From JBATTK01 sp049670505 (GTDB taxonomy: Bacteria; Bacteroidota; Bacteroidia; Flavobacteriales; Flavobacteriaceae), in the NCBI GenBank assembly GCA_049670505.1, contig JBATTK010000134.1:1-20807 (forward strand): a DNA stretch of 20,807 bases. The letters run 5' to 3'. This document shows, piece by piece, positions 14,171 to 20,807 of the stretch. The notes under the pieces were generated by a model. That model searched no databases. It saw nothing but the letters and a program-made list of their open reading frames with translations, and was not told where the DNA came from. The translations under genes and the position numbers were made by a program. Numbering within the stretch: the stretch's first letter is position 1; each line of letters starts with the position of its first letter.

Positions 14171-17100
14171 ATGGATAGGAAATATATTGTGACATCAAAT
14201 ACACAACAGATGAAGTATATTTTATTCTTTGCTATGTCCCTTTGCCTTTCTGCATTTTCAGTAGCTCAAGAACTCACCATCAGTGGAACTGTAAAGGATG
14301 CCAGTTTTAACGAACCCATGCCCGGGGTCAGTATTTTTGTGAAGAATACTACCAATGGTACAACCTCTGATTTTGATGGTAATTTTAGTATTACCAATGT
14401 TTCTGTTGGGGATATTATTGTATTCTCCTATTTGGGTTTTGTTAAACAAGAGATTACCGTAACGAATGCAGATCCTATCAATATTATCATGCAAGAGGAT
14501 GTAAGCGCTTTGGACGAGGTGGTGGTGGTGGGCTATGGTACTCAAACTAAGAAGGAGATTACCGGGGCGGTATCCGTTGTAGGTTCTGAAACCATAGAGG
14601 AGTTAAACCCAACGCGTATAGAACAAGCACTCCAAGGCCAAGTTGCGGGAGTTCAGATAACAGCGGAATCGGGTTCTCCTGGTAGTGCCTCCAATATAAG
14701 GATTCGGGGTATTTCTACGAATGGAGATAACAGACCCCTCATCTTAGTGGATGGAAATGTTATTGAAGATTTAAGTGTCTTGAACCCGGGCGATATTGAG
14801 AGTATCAATGTATTGAAGGATGCCACCGCGGGTATCTATGGGGTACGGGCGGCAAACGGGGTCATTCTAATTACAACGAAGACCGGTAAACTAAATACGG
14901 AATTAAAATTTAGCTATGATGCGTTTGGGGGGGTCCAAGAAACCTCAAGACAAATTCCCGTACTAAACGCAACGGAATATGCCTTGTTGGTAAACGAAGC
15001 ATTTGCGGCCGGCGGACAACCCAATCCCTTTCCCAATTTATCGGGTTTGGGAACAGGTACGGATTGGCAAGAAGAGGTATTTCAAAGGGCACCTGTTTTT
15101 AATCACAATCTTACCGTAAGCGGGGGTAGCGAAAAATCTACCTATTCCTTTGGAGTTTCGCTTCTTACACAGGATGGTATAGTTGGAGGAGATAAGGCAA
15201 ACTTTAAACGATATACCACTAGAGGAAATTTTAACACGAATATCCTAGAAAACCTAAGGTTGACAACCAATTTTATTTATACCGGTACGGATAGGAGAAC
15301 CCTTCCGGAGAATAGTTTAGGTTCGGTTTTGTTCAATGCCTTGAACAATGCGCCCACATTTTCGGTAGAGGACGCTAACGGGGATTTTACTTTGGCGGAA
15401 GGTTTGGGGAATGAAGTTATAAACCCTTTAGCACAGATAGCGAATACTTTTAATGAAGCCGATGTCAGTAGAATAAGTGGAAAAGTAGGGCTAAACTATC
15501 AGTTTTTAGAAAATTTTACCGCAGAATCCAGTATTCAATTTAATTACGCGGAAGTAGATGAGCGTCGTTTTTCCCCATCTGTATTCTTCGGATCAGGAAA
15601 AGTGTTCAACGTAGAACGGAATTTTGTTGCCGAGGATAAAGATATTTTCAAAGACTATACATTTGATGCCTTTGTCAACTATGATAGGACCTTTGGAGAA
15701 GATCACAACCTTAAGGTAACTCTAGGTACGTCGGTCTTCCAAACTAGGGGGCAGGATGGCGGGAGTACAGGTTTTGATGTCCCTGATAATGATTTTAATA
15801 ATGCATTCCTTTCACAGGCCTCCGATGTTAGGAATGACTTTATAGATACTTCTGGTAAATTCGATGCCAGATTATTGTCCTATTTTACGAGGTTACAATA
15901 TAACTATAAAGGAAAATATCTTTTTTCCGGGGTAATCAGAAGGGACGGGTCTACAGCTTTTGGGCCGGATAATCGATTTGGTTATTTTCCTTCCGGTTCC
16001 GTAGGCTGGGTAGTTTCGGATGAAGACTTTTTGAACGATAGTAACACCATTAGTTTTCTAAAATTAAGGGGAAGTTGGGGGATTCTTGGAAATGATAGGA
16101 TTGATGGTAATGCCTTTAGGGGTACTTTATCTGGTGAGGGAACCGCTGTTTTTAACGATGAATTGGTTTTTGGTGATGCCATTGGCATAATTCCCAATCC
16201 TTCAATTCAATGGGAAGAACAGACCACATTGGATATTGGGTTGGATTTAAAATTGTTCAACAATAGTATTGATATCACTGCGGATTATTTCAAGAAAAGA
16301 ACAGAGGATCTTTTGGTACGGCCTCCCGTCTCCGGTATCTTGGGTGCGGCAGCACCTGGTTCTGGAGTTCCTGTCGTTAATGCAGGTACTGTTGAAAACA
16401 AGGGTTTTGAATTTGCCATAGCATATCGAAGCGATTCATCAAAAGATTTTTCCTATAACGTTAGTTACAATGTGACATTCTTGGACAATGAAGTGATTTC
16501 GGTAAACAATGGTGTCGGGTTTATTCCAGGTGGGTCGTTTGGCGTAGGACAAGAACCCCCTACAAGGATGGAGGATGGTTTTCCCTTGGGATACTTTTTT
16601 GGATTACAGACCGATGGTATTTTTCAGAATCAAGCGGAAGTAGATGCTCATGCGACACAAAACAACGCCGCTCCGGGAGATTTACGTTTTGTGGATACCA
16701 ATGGCGATGGAGAAATAACCCCTGATGATAGAACGGATATAGGGAACCCCATACCGGACGCAACAATGGGTCTTAATATATCCTTTAACTATAAAAACTG
16801 GGATTTTGGCAGTTATGCCTTTGCATCCGTTGGGAACGAAATCGTAAGGAATTATGAACGAAACCAGCAGTTGGTAAACAGATCGGTCTTCACCTTGGAC
16901 AGGTGGACGGGGGAAGGAACTTCCAATACGGTTCCAAGGGTCACCACGGGAGCAACCTCTAATTTTCAGTTCTCGGATTTCTTTGTGGAGGATGGCTCTT
17001 TTGTGCGGATACAAAATATACAGTTGGGATATACCCTTCCGGATAAGATTATGGAACGCGTGGGCCTAGATAAGCTTCGGGTCTATCTATCGGCCAATAA

Positions 17101-17233
17101 TGTATACACTTTTACGGAGTATAGGGGATATGATCCCAGCGCTTCCTCGGGCGACCCCTTGGCAAGCGGGATCGACCAAGGCTTTTATCCAGTACCCCGT
17201 ACCTATTTATTAGGTCTAAATCTTAAATTTTAA
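14171..17233 (+). CDS. SusC/RagA family TonB-dependent outer-membrane transporter
   Basis: The protein (1020 aa) imports oligosaccharides through a 22-stranded beta-barrel powered by TonB-ExbB-ExbD. From the N-terminus: a signal peptide (hydrophobic core in MKYILFFAMSLCLSAFSVAQ), a CarboxypepD_reg-like domain (about 34-105, ISGTVKDASFNEPMPGVSIFVK...DFDGNFSI), a TonB box (ALDEVVVVGYGTQ), a plug domain (about 120-235) with the SusC/RagA signature ATAGIYGVRAANGVILITTKTG (near 218-239), and a barrel ending in the aromatic strand TYLLGLNLKF. The start is uncertain: ATG 14171 adds 13 residues, whereas ATG 14210 gives a more conventional signal peptide and may be the real start. No extra STN domain is present, so an anti-sigma/ECF relay is not expected, in line with the adjacent one-component regulator. 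SusD begins 4 bp downstream. Confidence 0.95.
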   Translation: MDRKYIVTSNTQQMKYILFFAMSLCLSAFSVAQELTISGTVKDASFNEPMPGVSIFVKNTTNGTTSDFDGNFSITNVSVGDIIVFSYLGFVKQEITVTNADPINIIMQEDVSALDEVVVVGYGTQTKKEITGAVSVVGSETIEELNPTRIEQALQGQVAGVQITAESGSPGSASNIRIRGISTNGDNRPLILVDGNVIEDLSVLNPGDIESINVLKDATAGIYGVRAANGVILITTKTGKLNTELKFSYDAFGGVQETSRQIPVLNATEYALLVNEAFAAGGQPNPFPNLSGLGTGTDWQEEVFQRAPVFNHNLTVSGGSEKSTYSFGVSLLTQDGIVGGDKANFKRYTTRGNFNTNILENLRLTTNFIYTGTDRRTLPENSLGSVLFNALNNAPTFSVEDANGDFTLAEGLGNEVINPLAQIANTFNEADVSRISGKVGLNYQFLENFTAESSIQFNYAEVDERRFSPSVFFGSGKVFNVERNFVAEDKDIFKDYTFDAFVNYDRTFGEDHNLKVTLGTSVFQTRGQDGGSTGFDVPDNDFNNAFLSQASDVRNDFIDTSGKFDARLLSYFTRLQYNYKGKYLFSGVIRRDGSTAFGPDNRFGYFPSGSVGWVVSDEDFLNDSNTISFLKLRGSWGILGNDRIDGNAFRGTLSGEGTAVFNDELVFGDAIGIIPNPSIQWEEQTTLDIGLDLKLFNNSIDITADYFKKRTEDLLVRPPVSGILGAAAPGSGVPVVNAGTVENKGFEFAIAYRSDSSKDFSYNVSYNVTFLDNEVISVNNGVGFIPGGSFGVGQEPPTRMEDGFPLGYFFGLQTDGIFQNQAEVDAHATQNNAAPGDLRFVDTNGDGEITPDDRTDIGNPIPDATMGLNISFNYKNWDFGSYAFASVGNEIVRNYERNQQLVNRSVFTLDRWTGEGTSNTVPRVTTGATSNFQFSDFFVEDGSFVRIQNIQLGYTLPDKIMERVGLDKLRVYLSANNVYTFTEYRGYDPSASSGDPLASGIDQGFYPVPRTYLLGLNLKF

Positions 17234-17237
17234 AGTT

Positions 17238-18710
17238 ATGAAAATGAAATTTAAAACAATAAGACATACGGTTACCGCCATATTTTATATGCTATTGGTC
17301 TTGGCCTGTAGTGACGATTTTGTAGATGTGGCATCTTTTGATGAGGATTCGGAGAACTTCTTTAATTCAGAGGAGGACTATCAAAACGCCTTGGTAGCGG
17401 CATATGATCTATTACAATCCACTTATCTGAATGTATTTCTTGGAGAAATAGCATCCGATAATACCTTGGCCGGTGGTGAGAGTGCAACGGATACACCGGG
17501 GATACAGGAAGTGGATGATATGTTACATACGCCTGTAAATGCCCAATTAAGGGACATTTGGAGTTGGATGTTCGCAGGGGTCAATAGGGCCAATTATATT
17601 TTGGAGTTTCAGGACAAGACAGATTTTTCCGGAAAGGACAATGTTCTGGCACAAGCCAGGTTCCTAAGGGCCTATTACTACTTTGAATTGGTAAAATGGT
17701 TCGGGGATGTGCCGTTGGCCGTTGATGAAAGATTGTTGTTCGGGGACCAAAATGTAGCGGAAAGAACCCCTAGAACAGAGATATATGCACAAATGGAATT
17801 AGATCTACAGTTTGCAGCGTCCAATTTGCCGGCCACCCAATCCGAGACCGGTAGGATAACCAAGGGGGCAGCGCAGGCGCTTTTGGGAAAAGTGTATTTG
17901 TTCCAGGATAAATTTCAGGAAGCTTCCGCGGTCTTGGAAGAGGTCGTTAATAGTGGGGTCTATGATTTACTGGCAGACTATAGCACCATGTTTGAAAATG
18001 ACAATGAGAATAATATTGAATCGGTCTTTGAAGTACAATATAGCGACGAGGAAGGCGCCGGTTTCGATTGTTTGCAGTGCAGTGAGGGTAATGTAGCAGT
18101 CGGTTTTAATGGCATCCGAAATTATTCGGGGCCCCTGTTCGAATCCGGTTTTAGTTTCAACGTGCCTACCCAAGAGGTTTTTGATGCTTTTGAGGCCGGG
18201 GATGTCCGTAGGGATGTCGCCCTTTTGGATATAGAGGCTTTTGCTGCCAGTAATCCCGATGTCTCTTTTGTTGAAGGTTTTGAACACACGGGGTATTACA
18301 ATAGAAAATATATTGCCCGTCAAGGAGATTTAAATACGGGCGATGCCAATCTAACCAACCCCAATAATTACAGGGCCATACGTTTTGCAGATGTATTATT
18401 GATGGCCGCTGAGGCTTTTAATAGAGGTGGTATCAACGATACTAAAGCGCAACAATACTTAAATAGAGTACGCACTAGAGCAGGTTTGGCGGATGTTACG
18501 GCTACGGGTAGTGTGCTCACCGATGCCATTTATCAGGAAAGGCGTGTAGAATTGGTAGGTGAAGGCCACCATTTCTTTGATTTGGTGAGGACGGGCAGAG
18601 CTGCACAAGAAATAGATGGATTTACTGCAGGAAAGAACGAATTGTTTCCTATTCCATCCATAGAAATAGAATTAGCAGGAAACCGATGGGCTCAAAACCA
18701 AGGCTATTAA
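17238..18710 (+). CDS. SusD/RagB family surface glycan-binding lipoprotein
   Basis: The 490-residue protein caps the SusC channel and captures glycan on the cell surface. It has a lipoprotein signal peptide with lipobox LVLAC (C24). The next residues SDDF match the kind of acidic lipoprotein-export signal reported for surface lipoproteins of Bacteroidota. The N-terminal SusD-like TPR part (about 35-230) shows ANYILEF and AQARFLRAYYYFELVKWFGDVPL. The C-terminal RagB/SusD part shows YYNRKYI, NYRAIRFADVLLMAAEAFNRGG, YLNRVRTRAGL and EGHHFFDLVRTGRA. These segments are highly typical. An unusual CLQC pair (C278 and C281) lies in a loop between the two parts. It is 4 bp after the SusC gene and 20 bp before the repeat lipoprotein gene, so all three form one operon. 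Confidence 0.95.
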   Translation: MKMKFKTIRHTVTAIFYMLLVLACSDDFVDVASFDEDSENFFNSEEDYQNALVAAYDLLQSTYLNVFLGEIASDNTLAGGESATDTPGIQEVDDMLHTPVNAQLRDIWSWMFAGVNRANYILEFQDKTDFSGKDNVLAQARFLRAYYYFELVKWFGDVPLAVDERLLFGDQNVAERTPRTEIYAQMELDLQFAASNLPATQSETGRITKGAAQALLGKVYLFQDKFQEASAVLEEVVNSGVYDLLADYSTMFENDNENNIESVFEVQYSDEEGAGFDCLQCSEGNVAVGFNGIRNYSGPLFESGFSFNVPTQEVFDAFEAGDVRRDVALLDIEAFAASNPDVSFVEGFEHTGYYNRKYIARQGDLNTGDANLTNPNNYRAIRFADVLLMAAEAFNRGGINDTKAQQYLNRVRTRAGLADVTATGSVLTDAIYQERRVELVGEGHHFFDLVRTGRAAQEIDGFTAGKNELFPIPSIEIELAGNRWAQNQGY

Positions 18711-18730
18711 CAAGAAATAAACTTTGAAAA

Positions 18731-20807
18731 ATGAAAAATATTAAGCAATTACTAGCATTCTTTTTAATCATTAACATATGTCATTCTTGTGGGGACGACG
18801 ATGATGTAGAGTTTGCACTTCAAGATGTATCGGCACCTACCAATGTTAATGCGGTTTTTGATATTGCTCAGGACGAATCAGGAGCGGTAACCTTAACACC
18901 TACTGCTGAAGGGGCATCTCTCTTCCAAGTGTTTTTTGGGGATGTGGAAAATGAAACTCCAACAGATGTTAGTCCTGGGGAGACCGTTTCGTATGTTTAT
19001 GGGGAGGGTGAGTTTACCTTAAGAATAGTTGCTGTAGGTAGTACTGGGTTAACCAGTGAACTGAGTAGGATTGTAACTATTTCTTTTGGGGCTCCAACAG
19101 ATTTAGCAGTAGATATTGCAATTTCGGATACCGATCCGTTTGAAATAACAGTGACTCCGACCGCTATAAATGCAACAGTATTCGATGTGTTTTTTGGTGA
19201 TGTAGAAGATGAAATGCCTACCACAATAATGGACGGCGAGACGACCACCCACGTTTATGCGGAAGTTGGAGAATATACGGTAAGAGTGGTGGCCCGTGGT
19301 GCGGGCGCGGCGACCGTTGAGATATCGGAAGACATTACAATCTCTGGGGCCTCAAACCCTATTGTATTGCCCATAACCTTCGATGATGCTTCGGTGAATT
19401 ATGCCTTTGGTGTTTTTAATGGCACTAGTTTTGAAGTAGTGGAAAATCCTGACCTTTCTGGAGCCAATACTTTGGCCTCAAATGTAGGTGCAATTACCAA
19501 TTCTGGAAATGCTTTTGAAGGCGGGTCTTTTGATTTAGGAACTCCGGTCGATTTTAGTGGAGATAATAAGACAATTACAATGAAGTTTTGGTCAGACGTC
19601 GCCTTGCCTATTTTATTGAAGTTTGAAGGAGGTGTTAACGATGAACGACAAAATGAGGTAATTGCCAATCATGGAGGAACCGGTTGGGAAGATTTGAGTT
19701 TTGATTTTGCCGTGGATGCCACCAAGAGTTTTATAGATGGTAGTCAGGGCGTGGGCGAACCTTTTGTGCCTACAGGCCAGTATGCCACTATGGTCATATT
19801 TGTTGATGGGCCGGGGACAACTGCCGGAACATTCTTTATAGATGACGTAGCACAGGAAAGTGCTGTTATGATGGCCTTGGAACTTCCAATATCCTTTGAT
19901 ATCGCAGGGGTGGATTATGCTTTTGGGACTTTTAACGGTGCTTCTTATGAGATTGTGGACAATCCTGATCTTTCCGGGGCTAATATGGAAGCATCCAAGG
20001 TAGGTGCCATTACCAATTCTGGAGGTGCCTTTGAGGGAGGCGCGTTTGATCTAGGAAATCCAGTAGATTTTAGCGGTATGGATAAAACAATTGTGATGAA
20101 ATTATGGGCCAATACACCGGTACCCATATTGTTAAAGTTTGAGGGTGGTGTAAATGGAGAGCGTCAGAACGAAGTAGTTGCAAACCACGGGGGAACCGGT
20201 TGGGAAGATTTAAGTTTTAATTTTGCCGTTGATGCCACGAAGAGTTTTATAGATGGTAGCCAAGGTGTGGGAGAGCCATTCGTTCCCACAGGTCAATATG
20301 CCACTTTGGTCTTATTTATTGATGGTCCAGGAAATACTGCTGGGACTTTTTATATCGATGATATAACCCAGACGACCATGACAACTCCTTTGGCATTGCC
20401 AATTACATTCGATGATACTACAGTTGACTATGCTTTTGGTACGTTCAATGGGGCTTCATACAATATTGTTACTAATCCGGATCTCTCAGGAGCAAATACT
20501 GTAGCATCCCTAGTAGGGGAAATTACGAATGCAGGGGTTAATTTTGAAGGAGGTGCCTTTAATTTGGATACTCCAGTTGATTTTAGCGGTTCCAACAAAA
20601 CCATAACAATGAAATTATGGTCCAATACCGCTGTACCCATATTGTTAAAGTTTGAAGGTGGTGTTAATGGGGAGCGACAAAATGAGGTTGTCGCTAACCA
20701 TGGGGGAACCGGTTGGGAAGATTTGAGTTTTGATTTTGCAAACGATGCCACCAAAAGTTTTATAGATGGTAGCCAAGGTGTGGGCGAACCTTTTGTGCCT
20801 ACAGGGC
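18731..20807 (+). CDS. Multimodular surface lipoprotein: two PKD-like domains and three tandem beta-sandwich repeats (3' end outside window)
   Basis: An open frame from ATG 18731 runs 692 codons to the window edge without a stop. It starts with a lipoprotein-type signal (MKNIKQLLAFFLIINICHSC; C20, unusual Cys at -3) followed by GDDDD, an acidic surface-export-like stretch. Two PKD-like domains follow (about 32-115 and 118-205). They share FxVFFGDVE (F65 and F151), a GET segment and a closing TxRxVA strand. Three tandem modules start at residues 213, 385 and 556, each opening LPI(T/S)FD and sharing YAFG.FNG, NPDLSGAN, DFSG, LLKFEGGVN, RQNEV, NHGGTGWEDLSF and SFIDGSQGVGEPFVPTGQ. The complete ones end GTF(F/Y)IDD. 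Such modules resemble carbohydrate-binding jelly-rolls. No glycosidase motif is visible so far, although an enzyme domain beyond the edge cannot be excluded. By position after SusD it is a surface glycan-binding protein. Function is inferred. Confidence 0.85.
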   Translation, partial: MKNIKQLLAFFLIINICHSCGDDDDVEFALQDVSAPTNVNAVFDIAQDESGAVTLTPTAEGASLFQVFFGDVENETPTDVSPGETVSYVYGEGEFTLRIVAVGSTGLTSELSRIVTISFGAPTDLAVDIAISDTDPFEITVTPTAINATVFDVFFGDVEDEMPTTIMDGETTTHVYAEVGEYTVRVVARGAGAATVEISEDITISGASNPIVLPITFDDASVNYAFGVFNGTSFEVVENPDLSGANTLASNVGAITNSGNAFEGGSFDLGTPVDFSGDNKTITMKFWSDVALPILLKFEGGVNDERQNEVIANHGGTGWEDLSFDFAVDATKSFIDGSQGVGEPFVPTGQYATMVIFVDGPGTTAGTFFIDDVAQESAVMMALELPISFDIAGVDYAFGTFNGASYEIVDNPDLSGANMEASKVGAITNSGGAFEGGAFDLGNPVDFSGMDKTIVMKLWANTPVPILLKFEGGVNGERQNEVVANHGGTGWEDLSFNFAVDATKSFIDGSQGVGEPFVPTGQYATLVLFIDGPGNTAGTFYIDDITQTTMTTPLALPITFDDTTVDYAFGTFNGASYNIVTNPDLSGANTVASLVGEITNAGVNFEGGAFNLDTPVDFSGSNKTITMKLWSNTAVPILLKFEGGVNGERQNEVVANHGGTGWEDLSFDFANDATKSFIDGSQGVGEPFVPTG
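19367..19882 (+). repeat. Module repeat 1 (coding)
   Basis: First of three in-frame repeats, 516 bp, residues 213-384 of the lipoprotein. It contains the shared block near 19684-19790 (GWEDLSF through PTGQYAT), which is almost identical at DNA level in all three copies. Confidence 0.9.
19883..20395 (+). repeat. Module repeat 2 (coding)
   Basis: Second in-frame repeat, 513 bp, residues 385-555. It differs from repeat 1 mainly by synonymous changes in the GWEDLSF to PTGQ block. The linker before it (QESAVMMALE) is slightly longer than needed for the domain. Confidence 0.9.
20396..20807 (+). repeat. Module repeat 3 (coding, cut by window edge)
   Basis: Third in-frame repeat, starting at residue 556; 137 residues are visible before the window ends inside the PTGQ motif. 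Its bases match repeat 2 in some stretches and repeat 1 in others, suggesting recombination between copies. Confidence 0.9.

Noticed and set aside
14171..14209. ECF sigma/anti-sigma signalling by the SusC-like transporter
   Set aside because: There is no STN secretin/TonB N-terminal domain and no sigma or anti-sigma gene; the adjacent one-component regulator is the simpler control.
18997..20754. Four long minus-strand reading frames inside the repeat lipoprotein gene, three of them evenly spaced
   Set aside because: They are antisense shadows of the repeated coding sequence; the even spacing comes from the ~171-residue module. The plus-strand frame has a signal peptide and operon context.
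18731..20807. Glycoside hydrolase or lyase identity for the last gene
   Set aside because: No catalytic motif is visible in the part seen; the domains are PKD-like and repeated binding-type modules only.
1..20807. tRNA, rRNA, riboswitch or insertion sequence
   Set aside because: I saw no cloverleaf, rRNA-like block, conserved riboswitch core or transposase anywhere in the window.

Overview
The window looks like a chromosomal segment of a flavobacterium (Bacteroidota, Flavobacteriaceae, probably marine). The reasons are a SusC/SusD pair, Bacteroidota-restricted families (DUF1599, DoxX/BT_3928-like, DUF3667), AT-rich intergenic DNA with TAnnTTTG-like promoter elements, few Shine-Dalgarno sequences, and surface lipoproteins with acidic residues after the lipid-anchored cysteine. 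The genus cannot be fixed from this sequence alone.

Left part (1-7.4 kb), mostly housekeeping. A truncated GNAT acetyltransferase, a DUF6503-like lipoprotein with a strong terminator, and a YfcE-type metallophosphoesterase lie on the minus strand. Divergent from them, truA (TTG start) overlaps an MsbA-like ABC exporter gene by 8 bp. Next, all on the minus strand, come folP, then a 379-bp gap holding a cluster of hairpins, then cdaA (diadenylate cyclase, TTG start), then a DUF3667 zinc-ribbon membrane protein gene 4 bp downstream of cdaA. The exporter and DUF3667 genes converge with no base between their stop codons.

Middle part (7.4-11.1 kb), plus strand: DUF1599, a DoxX/thioredoxin-like membrane protein, tpiA (with a rho-independent terminator), prmA and clpS. 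This is a compact housekeeping cluster for central metabolism and for protein modification and turnover.

Right part (11.2-20.8 kb) is the accessory region. It is the start of a polysaccharide utilisation locus. A 935-residue periplasm-spanning one-component regulator (beta-propeller, Y_Y_Y domain, one membrane helix, coiled coil, LuxR-type HTH) precedes a SusC/RagA TonB-dependent transporter, a SusD/RagB lipoprotein and a long surface lipoprotein that runs off the window. That last gene encodes two PKD-like domains followed by three near-identical ~171-residue beta-sandwich-like modules. It is most likely a multivalent surface glycan-binding protein. The regulator would sense a sugar in the periplasm and switch on the locus, SusD and the repeat protein would capture glycan, and SusC would import oligosaccharide. 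The substrate cannot be read from this window: the enzymes would lie beyond its right edge. A beta-glucan such as laminarin is a guess from remembered gene order.
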